64,000 nucleotides of DNA from positions 1-64,000 of the forward strand of contig CALRTY020000005.1 of assembly GCA_943371245.1 (NCBI GenBank), read 5' to 3'. A program made the translations under genes and the position numbers. The stretch is from UBA5018 sp947463165 (GTDB taxonomy: Bacteria; Cyanobacteriota; Cyanobacteriia; PCC-6307; Cyanobiaceae). Below, piece by piece: positions 26,104 to 34,623 of the stretch. Every line of letters begins with the position of its first letter. Position 1 is the stretch's first letter. Under the pieces are notes generated by a model. That model did not search any database. It was not told where the DNA came from and worked only from the letters and a program-made list of their open reading frames with translations.

Positions 26104-28284
26104 TTATGGGGAGGGGAATTGCCAGCGGCGCGACGCGCGCCCATCGGCCTCACGGACGAGGGCTTCCAGCCAGGCCAAACGAAAAGGGCCGTGGGAGCGG
26201 CGTAGGCCTAGGCAAAGAGAGGCCCAGCTTTTGCCCAGCCCCTTAGGTGGGTAGCGCAGAGGGGTGGCGGAGCTAACGCCCTCTACAGCGGGTAGCTCTT
26301 CTCCATCAATCACCCCGTGAAGCGGGGCATCTGGATCTTGCCAGGGGAAGGGGGAAAATTGCAGCCTCACTTTGCCGTGGTGGCTCATCAGCAGATAGGA
26401 AATCAGTGCATCTTCATTGCGATGCAAGGCAGCGAGTGCGGAAGCAACCTCATGGCGAAAACCAGGCCTACTATGGCGTGATCCTCTACCTGTTGCCTTG
26501 GCCCATTGCCCATCGGCGCAGCCATTGGCCCGCATGGTGGCTTGAAAGACCGGATGGGCTTTGCCGATGTCATGGAGCCAGGCGGCCCGCTTGAGCGCTG
26601 CGGCCAGGGAATCGGGTAGGCCCAGCGTGGCGCAGAGGGTGGCGGCTTCTTCGCGGGCATCCTGGAGATGCTGGGGGAGGGTGACGGGCACGGAGGTGCC
26701 AAAGCTGCTGCGATCTTCCTGATCAAGCGCTATGCCTTCGGGTGGTATTGGAGGCACAGGGGTGGGGTCGTTGGGTTGCCAACCCAGCTCAAGGTTGTAG
26801 CCGCCAGCGGAGGCAGGCACCGCTGCCACGGCTCCGACCCGCAAATCCTTTGAGTTGATCTCAACCCAGCCATCACCCTGCAACACCCACACCTTGGGAA
26901 AGCGCTTCTTGGCCTGGGCAAGGGGAACAGGACACAATTCCCGGTCAGTTGCGGGTGGCATGTCGGGAGCCAGGAACTGCCGCCACAGAACAGAAACATC
27001 GTGCATCTCTCCCACCCGCAGGTATGGGGTGATGTCGATGTCTCCTTGGGGCAAAGGATGGGTGTCGAAGAGCTGAGCAAAGATTTCTTTCGTGAGGTGT
27101 TCGCCTGCAGTTGGCTGGGGCGGAGCCTCGATCGTGATCAAGTGGCGCACGGCCACATCGCTGATGCTCTCCAAGCGCTGCCGGCTGGCGGCGAGTTCAG
27201 ATGGCTCGTAGGGCCTGGCTGTATCGGGCTCCACAACAAACACTGCCGCATCTGGATAGGTGTTGTTGCGGCCAACTCGACCGCAACGCTGCACCATTGA
27301 GGCCCAAGGACAAAGGTCGCTCACCAGCAGACGGGCATCGAGGTCTATGCCTGCTTCCACGGTCTGGGTGGCGACTACCACGCCACGAAAATTTTTCAGT
27401 TTCTGCTCAATTGCTTCGCGTTCAGCGCGACGAAAGCGGGAATGAAGTAATAGCCGGGGCAGATCCGGAAGGTTGTGGAAGGTGGCCTGGGCCCTGGCCA
27501 CTGTGTTGGCCACGGCGAGTGTGAGGGTCCCGGGTTGGTGGTGCTCACGCACCAGGAGAACTGGATCGGTATCACCGGCCAGGGTGAGCGGTTTGGGCCG
27601 CCCCACCTTGCGTTGGGCCACGGGATGGGCGTAGTCGTTATCCTTCAACCCGAAACGTGGAGTGTCCGGGGGCAACAGGGCCGGGTCAAGGGTGGCGGAG
27701 CAGAGGATCAAATCTCGGGGAGCTGGGCCGCCAAACTGTTGATGAAAATTCTGCAAACGGATGGCGGTGCGCACGGCCGCACCCTGGAGCTGGGTTTCAT
27801 CCACCACCACACGCACGTCGGCATTGAGCGCCGCGAAGTGCCTTGGCCAAGACCAGCGTGAACAGCAATAGCCCCGCATGAGTTGACGACTGACCACCTG
27901 ATCCAAGGTGCCAACAATCACGGCTTCCGCCGCCAAGGCATCCACGTAGTCGTTCTCGATTTGGCCACCGCGCAGAACGAACACCGGGATGGCTGCTCCG
28001 AGGCGGGTGATCACCGAACGGCATTCGGCAGCGATCTGATCTGTGAGGGTGCGCAACGGCAACTGATAGACCAGCCTGCGGGGTGTTGTGGCCGGCTTTT
28101 GTTGGCGTTCCCAGAGCCAGCCCACGAGGGTAGCCAGGGTTTTTCCGAGGCCAGTGGGAGCTTCCAGGGTTTGGATGGGGGCCGCTGAGCGCTCCATCCA
28201 GGCGAGCTGAAAAGGCAAGGGAGAGAAGCCAGAAGCAGCAGAGAAAAACTGCGATGCATCAGCCACAGAGTGAGCTTTGATCAC
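26104..28284 (-). CDS. cas3: Cas3 helicase-nuclease, type I-G (helicase first, HD last)
   Basis: A 726-residue protein. The SF2 helicase comes first: motif I EAPTGLGKTLATLVGW, motif II VVVDETQLQ (a DEtQ variant of DEAD/H), motif III CSATL, motif V VATQTVEAGIDLD and motif VI RCGRVGRNN. The C-terminal third carries the HD nuclease with LHDIGKAHPVFQ, SRPGFRHEVASALA and MSHHGKVRL. This reversed order is characteristic of type I-G (I-U) Cas3. It unwinds and degrades target DNA after Cascade binding. It is the first gene of the minus-strand effector operon and is divergent from the adaptation genes. Confidence 0.93.
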   Translation of the reverse strand: MIKAHSVADASQFFSAASGFSPLPFQLAWMERSAAPIQTLEAPTGLGKTLATLVGWLWERQQKPATTPRRLVYQLPLRTLTDQIAAECRSVITRLGAAIPVFVLRGGQIENDYVDALAAEAVIVGTLDQVVSRQLMRGYCCSRWSWPRHFAALNADVRVVVDETQLQGAAVRTAIRLQNFHQQFGGPAPRDLILCSATLDPALLPPDTPRFGLKDNDYAHPVAQRKVGRPKPLTLAGDTDPVLLVREHHQPGTLTLAVANTVARAQATFHNLPDLPRLLLHSRFRRAEREAIEQKLKNFRGVVVATQTVEAGIDLDARLLVSDLCPWASMVQRCGRVGRNNTYPDAAVFVVEPDTARPYEPSELAASRQRLESISDVAVRHLITIEAPPQPTAGEHLTKEIFAQLFDTHPLPQGDIDITPYLRVGEMHDVSVLWRQFLAPDMPPATDRELCPVPLAQAKKRFPKVWVLQGDGWVEINSKDLRVGAVAAVPASAGGYNLELGWQPNDPTPVPPIPPEGIALDQEDRSSFGTSVPVTLPQHLQDAREEAATLCATLGLPDSLAAALKRAAWLHDIGKAHPVFQATMRANGCADGQWAKATGRGSRHSRPGFRHEVASALAALHRNEDALISYLLMSHHGKVRLQFSPFPWQDPDAPLHGVIDGEELPAVEGVSSATPLRYPPKGLGKSWASLCLGLRRSHGPFRLAWLEALVREADGRASRRWQFPSP

Positions 28285-28535
28285 GTGTCAACGGATGATG
28301 GCGTGATGGGCAGCCTTGACAGCTTGGATTGGGCCCTGATCCATGGGTTTAGACATCGAGACAGAGAAAAACCGCAAGGAAGGCATCGACCAACCATCCT
28401 CTGGGCCCAAGATACACGATTAATGCTAAGGCTAGGAGCACCGGTTCAGGGGGCGCCAGACTGGGTGAAGAGCGGCAAGCACCTAGCTGAGCCGATCTGC
28501 CTTGCCTATGCGCAATCTGCATAGGTATTAACACA
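28285..28535. promoter_or_regulatory. Divergent promoter region between effector and adaptation operons
   Basis: About 250 non-coding bases separate the start of cas3 (minus) from the small membrane gene and cas1 (plus). Both operons must be driven from here. No convincing -10/-35 pair or operator could be fixed by eye. Confidence 0.4.
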
Positions 28536-28580
28536 GTGCAATCTTTGCAGCTCACGACCCGGGCTTCTCAGCAGAGTGGG

Positions 28581-28859
28581 ATGCATCCCTTTCGCCATCC
28601 AAGTGGTATGACGTTGCGACGCTTGATGTTCCTGATAGCTGGCCTGGTGGCGGGCTGGAATGGAACCTGCACATTGGTGGTGTTATTGATTGCGCCTCTG
28701 GGTCTGGCGACGGTGCTTACCCTGGTGCTACTGATCACATTCAGTTCGTTTGCTGGCTGTCTAGGAGGTTTTCGCGTCATCCGCTTACTGGAAGCGGCTG
28801 GACAGGTGCGGCCGAAGGTTGGCCACAGCCAGCAGTACATCCGAGGGGCAGAAGACTGA
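28581..28859 (+). CDS. Small two-helix membrane protein coupled to cas1; Csx18-like
   Basis: About 92 residues from ATG 28581 (83 from ATG 28608). Two hydrophobic helices are evident: RRLMFLIAGLVAGWNG and TLVVLLIAPLGLATVLTLVLLITFSSFAGCLGGF, followed by a basic tail. The segment VVLLIAPLGLA...LLIT resembles short proteins annotated as Csx18 next to cas1 in cyanobacterial CRISPR loci, as far as I recall. Its stop overlaps the cas1 start (TGATG at 28857-28861), so the two are translated together. A membrane protein in an adaptation operon is unusual; a role in placing Cas1-Cas2 at the membrane is only a guess. Confidence 0.65.
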   Translation: MHPFRHPSGMTLRRLMFLIAGLVAGWNGTCTLVVLLIAPLGLATVLTLVLLITFSSFAGCLGGFRVIRLLEAAGQVRPKVGHSQQYIRGAED

Positions 28860-29851
28860 TGCGATCGTTGTATCTGCTGCGAAGCCACGGGCGGGCGGCA
28901 CTGAGCGGCGAAAATGTCTTGGTGCACCAGGGGAAAGAACTGGTGGAAAAAGTTCCTCTACCGCTCCTAGATCAGATTTTGGTCATGGGTAATGTGCAGC
29001 TTACAACGCAGTTAATTGAAGCCTGCCTCACAAGGGAGGTGCCGATTGCCTTTCTCAGTGCATCTGGCTGGTGCCATGGCCGCCTACAGCCCTTAGTACA
29101 CAATTATCGGCATCGGGCACGCCATCAACTTTCACTTGGCATGGGCGAACGCCTTCAGGCAGCGCGCCAGCTCATTGCTGGAAAAATACGCAATGGGCGG
29201 GTGCTACTTCTGCGGCTGACCCGCCGGCAGAGACGTGAGCTGGTGCAGAGCAGCCTCGACAGGCTCGACTGGCATCAAAAGCAAGCCAGCCGCTCTCTGC
29301 AGGAAGAGAGATTACGGGGCTTGGAAGGGCAGGCGGCTTGCGAGTATTTCCAAGCTCTGGGAAGCCTTTTGGCAGACGATGGCTTTGCTTTCCTTGGCCG
29401 CCACCGCCGGCCGCCCACAACGCCATTTGATGCTTTGGCGAGCTTCGGGTACAGCGTGCTCTGGAATGCGATGTACACCCAGATCGAGCTGCAGGGCCTC
29501 GATCCCTACGAAGGAGTATTACACCATGGCAGCGCAAGACATGCAGCGCTGGTGTCTGATTTGATTGAACCACTACGAACCCTGTTGGTGGATCCCTTCA
29601 ACTGTTGGCGTATCCGCACCAAGCGGGTGATAGCCGATCGCGATATGTTCTATGAAGCCGAAGGAATGAGGCTCACCGAAGAGGCGAGACGCGCCTGGCT
29701 TCATGATTGGAGCCACTACATGGCTGAGGAAGTGATCCTGGCAAAGGAGGATCGAGGACCGCGATGGGCCCTATTGGAACAGCTGGTGAGAAGTTTTGTA
29801 AGATTTGTATATGATCCATCAGGCGGCCTGCTCATTCCCGAGCGGCGATGA
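28859..29851 (+). CDS. cas1: Cas1 integrase
   Basis: A 330-residue Cas1, metal-dependent spacer integrase. The N-terminal beta domain starts RSLYLLRSHGRAALSGENVLV and contains KVPLPLLDQILVMGNVQLTTQLIEACL, the dimer region. The catalytic helical domain shows the expected metal-binding positions: LEGQAACEYFQALG (Glu), YEGVLHHGSARHAALVSDLIEPLR (His) and TLLVDPF (Asp). It looks complete. It is not fused to Cas4, although many type I-G loci carry a Cas4-Cas1 fusion, and no cas4 is found nearby. The stop overlaps the cas2 start by 4 bp. Confidence 0.95.
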   Translation: MRSLYLLRSHGRAALSGENVLVHQGKELVEKVPLPLLDQILVMGNVQLTTQLIEACLTREVPIAFLSASGWCHGRLQPLVHNYRHRARHQLSLGMGERLQAARQLIAGKIRNGRVLLLRLTRRQRRELVQSSLDRLDWHQKQASRSLQEERLRGLEGQAACEYFQALGSLLADDGFAFLGRHRRPPTTPFDALASFGYSVLWNAMYTQIELQGLDPYEGVLHHGSARHAALVSDLIEPLRTLLVDPFNCWRIRTKRVIADRDMFYEAEGMRLTEEARRAWLHDWSHYMAEEVILAKEDRGPRWALLEQLVRSFVRFVYDPSGGLLIPERR

Positions 29852-30141
29852 CAATGGCAAGTTCACAATTGTGGATCGTAGCTTATGACAGCCCAAGCAA
29901 CCAACGGCGGCGCAAGTTATCCCAGCTGCTAGAAGGATATGGTCAAAGAATCCAATGGAGCGTATTTGCATGTCGCCTCAGGAATGATCAACTGCGAGCA
30001 CTACGATGGCAACTTGAGCGGCGGATTGACGCCGGACAGGATCGGGTGTGTCTATGGCCTGTGGCTGGCCAACAGGTGGCCTCCATCGTGGTGATGGGCT
30101 TATCACCACCAGATCCCGAGCCAGCCGATTACATCTTGTGA
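29848..30141 (+). CDS. cas2: Cas2
   Basis: A 97-residue Cas2 that forms the central dimer of the Cas1-Cas2 spacer-integration complex. The start LWIVAYDSPSNQRRRKLSQLLEGYGQRIQWSVFAC carries the first-strand Asp (YDSPSNQRRRK) and the G-x-R-x-Q-x-S-V-F/Y-E-like motif of the family. The C-terminus is slightly extended (PPDPEPADYIL). It overlaps cas1 by 4 bp and ends 195 bp before the CRISPR array, which has the same orientation. Confidence 0.94.
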   Translation: MTMASSQLWIVAYDSPSNQRRRKLSQLLEGYGQRIQWSVFACRLRNDQLRALRWQLERRIDAGQDRVCLWPVAGQQVASIVVMGLSPPDPEPADYIL

Positions 30142-30336
30142 TTTGGCTCATTCCAGCGCGCAGCAGGGCCCGGGGAAGAAAAGCGCAGTGCCACTGTGGA
30201 GCTGCGCGATGCCTTGCGGCACAGTCGATTTCAGTGAATTTCGTGGCATGACACGAAGGCAAGCCATAGGCCATAATCGGGTTGCGCGCTCGAGGCTTTC
30301 AAACCGACAGCAGCCCGTGGCCTTTTGAGTGCTGCG
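30142..30336 (+). promoter_or_regulatory. CRISPR leader
   Basis: The 195 bases between cas2 and the first repeat are non-coding and lie on the side opposite the degenerate terminal repeat, so this is the likely leader with the pre-crRNA promoter and integration signals. It contains an imperfect inverted repeat with GTGCCACTGTGG and GCCTTGCGGCAC. No promoter could be fixed with confidence. Confidence 0.6.
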
Positions 30337-31834
30337 GTTCCGGATGGTTTATCCATCCGGGGAAGTTGAAACCATTGTTGCGGTTGCCAGGATGGCAGCT
30401 TTCAGGGCCGTTCCGGATGGTTTATCCATCCGGGGAAGTTGAAACTTGGGCGACTCCCATTCGTCGTCGGCGCCCTGCCCCCGCGTTCCGGATGGTTTAT
30501 CCATCCGGGGAAGTTGAAACCAGCGGATCGAGGCCACCCGCGCCACCTGGGCCCCCAGAGGTTCCGGATGGTTTATCCATCCGGGGAAGTTGAAACTAGT
30601 GCTCACCCCAGAGCAGTGGGCCCGCCTGCTACGTGTTCCGGATGGTTTATCCATCCGGGGAAGTTGAAACGACAGGATCACGTCGGGCCCCTGGGATTCC
30701 AGCCGTTCCGGATGGTTTATCCATCCGGGGAAGTTGAAACCTTCTTGTTTGTGTACCAGATCTGGTGCTACCCCTGGTTCCGGATGGTTTATCCATCCGG
30801 GGAAGTTGAAACGGTTTGGTTCAGCAGCTCCCCGTGTAACCAGCTGGCGCGTGGTTCCGGATGGTTTATCCATCCGGGGAAGTTGAAACCAGGGGTTGGG
30901 CAATGGCCATTGGCTGCCTTGCGGTTCCGGATGGTTTATCCATCCGGGGAAGTTGAAACTCCACCAACTCCACGATCGTGCTGGAGCAGGCTTTCTCCGG
31001 TTCCGGATGGTTTATCCATCCGGGGAAGTTGAAACAACTACGCCCAGGCCGTCTCAGCGCCCACGGCAGGTTCCGGATGGTTTATCCATCCGGGGAAGTT
31101 GAAACAGGTTGAGGATGCCCCTGGCGCCGATGCCGTTCCAGGTTCCGGATGGTTTATCCATCCGGGGAAGTTGAAACGCGATCACCTCGACCTGAGCCCA
31201 GCGTTCGTGGGTGTTCCGGATGGTTTATCCATCCGGGGAAGTTGAAACGATGTATCGACCCGACCTGCTGGCGACCCTGGTGGCCGAGTTCCGGATGGTT
31301 TATCCATCCGGGGAAGTTGAAACCGGCGTCGAGCCAAGGCCTTAGCGATGGGCACGAGCAGGGTTCCGGATGGTTTATCCATCCGGGGAAGTTGAAACCT
31401 CCGGTGCCCCCCCAGCCGCTGAAGCCGTCAGCACCTGGTTCCGGATGGTTTATCCATCCGGGGAAGTTGAAACACCGTCTACCAATCCTCCGTGCCCCCC
31501 TGGCGCCGCAGTTCCGGATGGTTTATCCATCCGGGGAAGTTGAAACCGGCCACCGGGGGAAACCAGCTCGTACAGGCCCGCGTTCCGGATGGTTTATCCA
31601 TCCGGGGAAGTTGAAACCGGAGACTCCGAAACCCGCCGCCGTCGTAGGCCTCCAGGTTCCGGATGGTTTATCCATCCGGGGAAGTTGAAACCTGACGCGT
31701 CTGAAGGGCTCGATTAGCCAGGGCGAGTTCCGGATGGTTTATCCATCCGGGGAAGTTGAAACGATACGGTGATCGGCAAGCTGGAAACGGAAGTGCAGGT
31801 TCCGGATGGTTTATCCATCCGGGGAAGTTGAAAG
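30337..31834 (+). CRISPR. CRISPR array, 21 repeats, 20 spacers
   Basis: The 36-bp repeat starts GTTCCGGATGG and ends GGGGAAGTTGAAAC. It contains a perfect 8-bp stem, CCGGATGG / CCATCCGG, around the loop TTTAT, the expected processing hairpin. Repeats start at 30337, 30410, 30485, 30561, 30635, 30705, 30777, 30854, 30924, 31000, 31070, 31142, 31213, 31288, 31363, 31438, 31511, 31582, 31656, 31727 and 31799. Spacers are 34-41 bp and all different. The last repeat ends in G instead of C, marking the old (trailer) end, so the leader is at 30142-30336. I noted no spacer matching elsewhere in this window. Confidence 0.98.
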
Positions 31835-31950
31835 ACGTATCCAAAGGTCAGGAGCTGCTGGGCCACAAGGACTCGAATACCACCATGATCTACACCCGTA
31901 TTCTCAACCGCGGCCCTGTCTGGGTGCGCAGCCCTGCCGATCTTGTGTAG
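31835..31950 (+). pseudogene. Integron-integrase-like C-terminal fragment
   Basis: Directly after the last CRISPR repeat the frame reads DVSKGQELLGHKDSNTTMIY, then TRILNRGPVWVRSPADLV and a TAG stop. This matches the C-terminus of IntI-type tyrosine recombinases (VQELLGHxDVSTTMIYTHVLxxGxxGVRSPLD), including the conserved H of LLGH and the catalytic Tyr of MIYT. Everything upstream is replaced by the array, so the gene is dead. The junction with the last repeat is exact to the base. Confidence 0.75.
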
Positions 31951-31955
31951 CAGCA

Positions 31956-31993
31956 AGTACATGTGGTTCACTGCTCCGCGAACCACATGTACT
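31956..31993. repeat. Perfect 14-bp inverted repeat
   Basis: AGTACATGTGGTTC (31956-31969) and its exact reverse complement GAACCACATGTACT (31980-31993) enclose a 10-base loop, six bases after the stop of the integrase fragment. It could be a transcription terminator (though the following T-run is weak), a protein-binding palindrome or a mobile-element end. Confidence 0.75.
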
Positions 31994-32298
31994 CTTAGGG
32001 TACGTTTACCTCAAACCTCATGCCGGCACTGGATTCAGTCAAGGGGCCCGAGCACCCCTGGGCGTGGTTTTCAGAAGGCCTAAGGGAGCGGGCGTGGTTC
32101 TCGAAACCTCCCAGCAAAGAGTTGCATGGACACGCTGATGAATCATCCGAATCAGTCTTATGCCAATTCCGATGACATCCTGATAGGTTGTGAATTATTC
32201 CTAGATCAAGCCCGACTGGAAATGCTTATTCCAAAATTGACTCGTCACTTGACCATCGTTAAAATCTTCTATAGTCACCTTCTCTGCACGTGATCACA
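31994..32298. other. Intergenic region before the OLD nuclease
   Basis: About 300 bases with no supportable gene. Composition changes from GC-rich to AT-rich around 32140, marking the left edge of the transferred OLD-nuclease segment; its promoter is presumably in 32200-32290. Confidence 0.4.
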
Positions 32299-33945
32299 AT
32301 GGCAAGACTTAATTCCCTCACCATTGAGAACTATAGGTCAATCCAAGAGCAAATCACACTTAATCTCCCAGTTGGAACCCCAACAATTCTGCTAGGTGAA
32401 AATAACGCAGGAAAATCTAACATCATCCGCGCACTGGAATTAATGTTCGGAGAGTTTCACCCAAAGTATAAAAAGCTTGAAGACTATGACCATTACAACC
32501 GATCCACATCAAATAAAATAGTGATACAGGCAGAAGTCAGCGGCTTCCAAGGTAAGATTAATCGAAATAGATATTCCTGTGCTGGATTTGAGTTCAGGAA
32601 GGCCAGAGGCCGAGAAGCTGAATACTTTGCAATACAGCAAGAAAATAGAGAGCTTTTTCAATATGTCAACAGTGAGCTACGCGAGGAGTTGCTTTGCATC
32701 GTTGTCAACTCAGACATGAACCTGAATTACCAACTTAGCTACTCGTCCAAGTTTACACTTTTGTCTAAGGTGACAAAAGCGTTTCATGACAAGTTGGTAC
32801 AATGCGAAGATCGCGTAGATCGACTTAAAGATCTGTTTGACAATGTCCGACTAATCTTCCATGAAGTTACGGAGTTCTCTGATTTCAATGCAAACATGTC
32901 TGCCATTGCGGGGCAGATGCTATCAAATATGACACATGCGTTGAAGTTTGATTTCTCTGCTTATGATCCAAGCAACTACTTTAAAGCGCTTAGGGTTCAT
33001 CCAGTCGAAGGTCAAGAATTTCGTGCCGTCGAAGAACTGGGAACCGGGCAGCAGCAAATATTAGCACTTTCCTTTGCCCATGCATACGCAAAATCGTTTC
33101 TTGGCCAAGAACTGATCTTCGTTATTGATGAGCCAGAAGCTCATTTACATCCTTTAGCACAGAAGTGGCTAGCGAAGAAAATGTATGAGATGGCACGGGA
33201 CGGTCTTCAAGTCGTAATTACTACTCACAGTCCATTTTTTATAAAGCTTGAGTATCTTGAAGGAATAAATCTTGTCAAGAAGAACCAGCAAACTCATATC
33301 TTGAGCCGAAATGCGGCATCACTGGCAAGCCACTGCCGCAGTAAGGGTGCAGCTAGGGCCGCAGATCATACGATTATTCCGTTTTATTCGGGAAATAGCA
33401 CACCCGAACTTCTCAATGGATTTTTTGCCAATAAGGTTGTTCTTGTTGAGGGGCCAACCGAGGAGTTTGCTCTTCCATTCTTTTTGGAAGCCGTAGGCTT
33501 TGACCCCCTTGAGAATGGGGTTGCCATCATATCTGTTGGAGGTAAAGGCAACCTTGCAAAATGGTGGCGCTTTTTTACTTGCTACCAAATTCCGTCATTT
33601 GTTTGCTTTGACAATGACAGTAGTAACGATTCCAATGGATCTCACAGGAAGGATGCTTTGAAGGCCATCGGCATTCCCGAAGAAGAACTCAATACCGTCT
33701 TAACAGAAAACAACTGGAATATAAATAGGAGTTTCTGTGTATTTGGATTTGACTATGAAGTTACGATGAGGTCTTCATTCGCAGATTATGCTAGATACGA
33801 AGAAGAGGCAAGGCAGTTGCTTGGCTCATCAAAACCTATCGTGGCGCGGTCGGTAGCGTCAAAGATAACCTCAGGTGAACGCACAGTCAATGATCTGGGC
33901 TGGAATAAGTTTATTTCATTGGCTGATGCCATACGAAGTCTTTAG
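32299..33945 (+). CDS. OLD-family ATPase-TOPRIM nuclease
   Basis: A 548-residue protein (ATG 32299; a GTG three codons upstream is possible). The N-terminal ABC/SMC-like ATPase has Walker A GENNAGKSN near residue 31, the signature-like ELGTGQQQILALSFA, and Walker B FVIDEPEAHLHP near 273 followed by TTHSPFFI. The C-terminal TOPRIM nuclease has VVLVEGPTEEFALP near 382, the glycine motif SVGGKGN and the acidic CFDNDSS. This is the class 1 OLD layout; phage P2 Old and GajA are relatives. No GajB-type helicase or other partner follows, so it is probably a solitary anti-phage or DNA-repair nuclease. Codon use is far more AT-rich than the neighbours, indicating recent transfer. Confidence 0.85.
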   Translation: MARLNSLTIENYRSIQEQITLNLPVGTPTILLGENNAGKSNIIRALELMFGEFHPKYKKLEDYDHYNRSTSNKIVIQAEVSGFQGKINRNRYSCAGFEFRKARGREAEYFAIQQENRELFQYVNSELREELLCIVVNSDMNLNYQLSYSSKFTLLSKVTKAFHDKLVQCEDRVDRLKDLFDNVRLIFHEVTEFSDFNANMSAIAGQMLSNMTHALKFDFSAYDPSNYFKALRVHPVEGQEFRAVEELGTGQQQILALSFAHAYAKSFLGQELIFVIDEPEAHLHPLAQKWLAKKMYEMARDGLQVVITTHSPFFIKLEYLEGINLVKKNQQTHILSRNAASLASHCRSKGAARAADHTIIPFYSGNSTPELLNGFFANKVVLVEGPTEEFALPFFLEAVGFDPLENGVAIISVGGKGNLAKWWRFFTCYQIPSFVCFDNDSSNDSNGSHRKDALKAIGIPEEELNTVLTENNWNINRSFCVFGFDYEVTMRSSFADYARYEEEARQLLGSSKPIVARSVASKITSGERTVNDLGWNKFISLADAIRSL

Positions 33946-34015
33946 TCTTTTTCGTTAGTTCAGTTGTCTCGTCTCGCGGTATTGAGCAATGTACCTGCAT
34001 AGCCCATACAACAAC

Positions 34016-34081
34016 CCACTGCAGTGGGCGGGCACCGATTAGATGGCCATATTTGCAGAAGTATTGCCCGCCACTAAGTGG
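34016..34081. repeat. Long imperfect hairpin after the OLD gene
   Basis: CCACT (34016), AGTG (34023) and GCGGGCA (34028-34034) pair with TGCCCGC (34065-34071), CACT (34072) and AGTGG (34077-34081). The 30-base terminal loop, a single bulged G and a small internal loop recall integron attC secondary structure. The outer core boxes (AAC / GTTTGAC) fit the attC consensus only in part. Confidence 0.5.
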
Positions 34082-34165
34082 CAGCGTTTGACCTTGTGAG
34101 AGCCTTGATGCAATGCGTGGCTCCGTTCTTGCTGACCAGCTGAAGAGACTTGACTGGCGATCACC

Positions 34166-34336
34166 GCGGCAGATCACATTCACATCCTGGGTTGGCCGAA
34201 TGTCCGGCATGGCCGGATCAGTGATCAACACGCCGGCCACGGCCCCGCCGACAAACACCAGTTGTTGGATCAGAGCATCGCCCAACTGCTCAGCTGCCCG
34301 TTCGAGCAGGTAAACGTTGGGGTCATTGGGGTTCAT
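34166..34336 (-). pseudogene. Truncated nucleotidyltransferase (AbiEii-like)
   Basis: The frame opens MNPNDPNVYLLERAAEQLGD, continues VFVGGAVAGVLITDPAMP and IRPTQDVNVICR, then loses similarity, running on to 33911 as unrelated residues. Intact relatives have GG...(D)xD: here the GGAVAG loop is present but the metal-binding DxD reads DVN and the rest of the palm is gone. Its start overlaps the end of the gene upstream (34333-34623), as in intact two-gene modules of this kind. It is certainly inactive as a transferase. Confidence 0.65.
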
Positions 34337-34623
34337 CGCTGCAGCCGCTCTTCCAACATGGCTAAGGCAATAGCCTGTTCCCGAGCGCTGCCGCCACGCA
34401 GGGCATCGAACAGATCCAACAGCTCGCCCAGGGCGGGATTGCGCGCCGCCGCCTCGGGGACACTGGGGTAGAGCGGATAAAAGGCGATGCCACGGGTGGG
34501 TCCCCCATGCGTCGCCGGGAAGCAGTAGCAAGCTCCGTGCTGCACAAAGGATTTGAGGGCAGCAAAAACCACCGAGGCCTTGCCATCACCACTCTTGGTC
34601 GCGAGTTTGGCAGCCAGCCCCAC
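34333..34623 (-). pseudogene. Partner protein of the nucleotidyltransferase, probably 5'-truncated
   Basis: Ninety-six residues from a GTG at 34623. The recognisable part is HGGPTRGIAFYPLYPSVPEA followed by NPALGELLDLFDALRGGSARE, which I recall in winged-helix proteins encoded directly before such nucleotidyltransferases. The normal middle section between GGPTRG and the C-terminal helices appears shortened, and homologues are longer at the N-terminus. The pair may once have been a toxin-antitoxin module. Confidence 0.45.

Noticed and set aside
30439..31688. Long open frames through the CRISPR array with a repeating SGWFIHPGKLK or MVYPSGEVE motif
   Set aside because: They are translations of the 36-bp repeats, which lack stops in some frames; no real gene.
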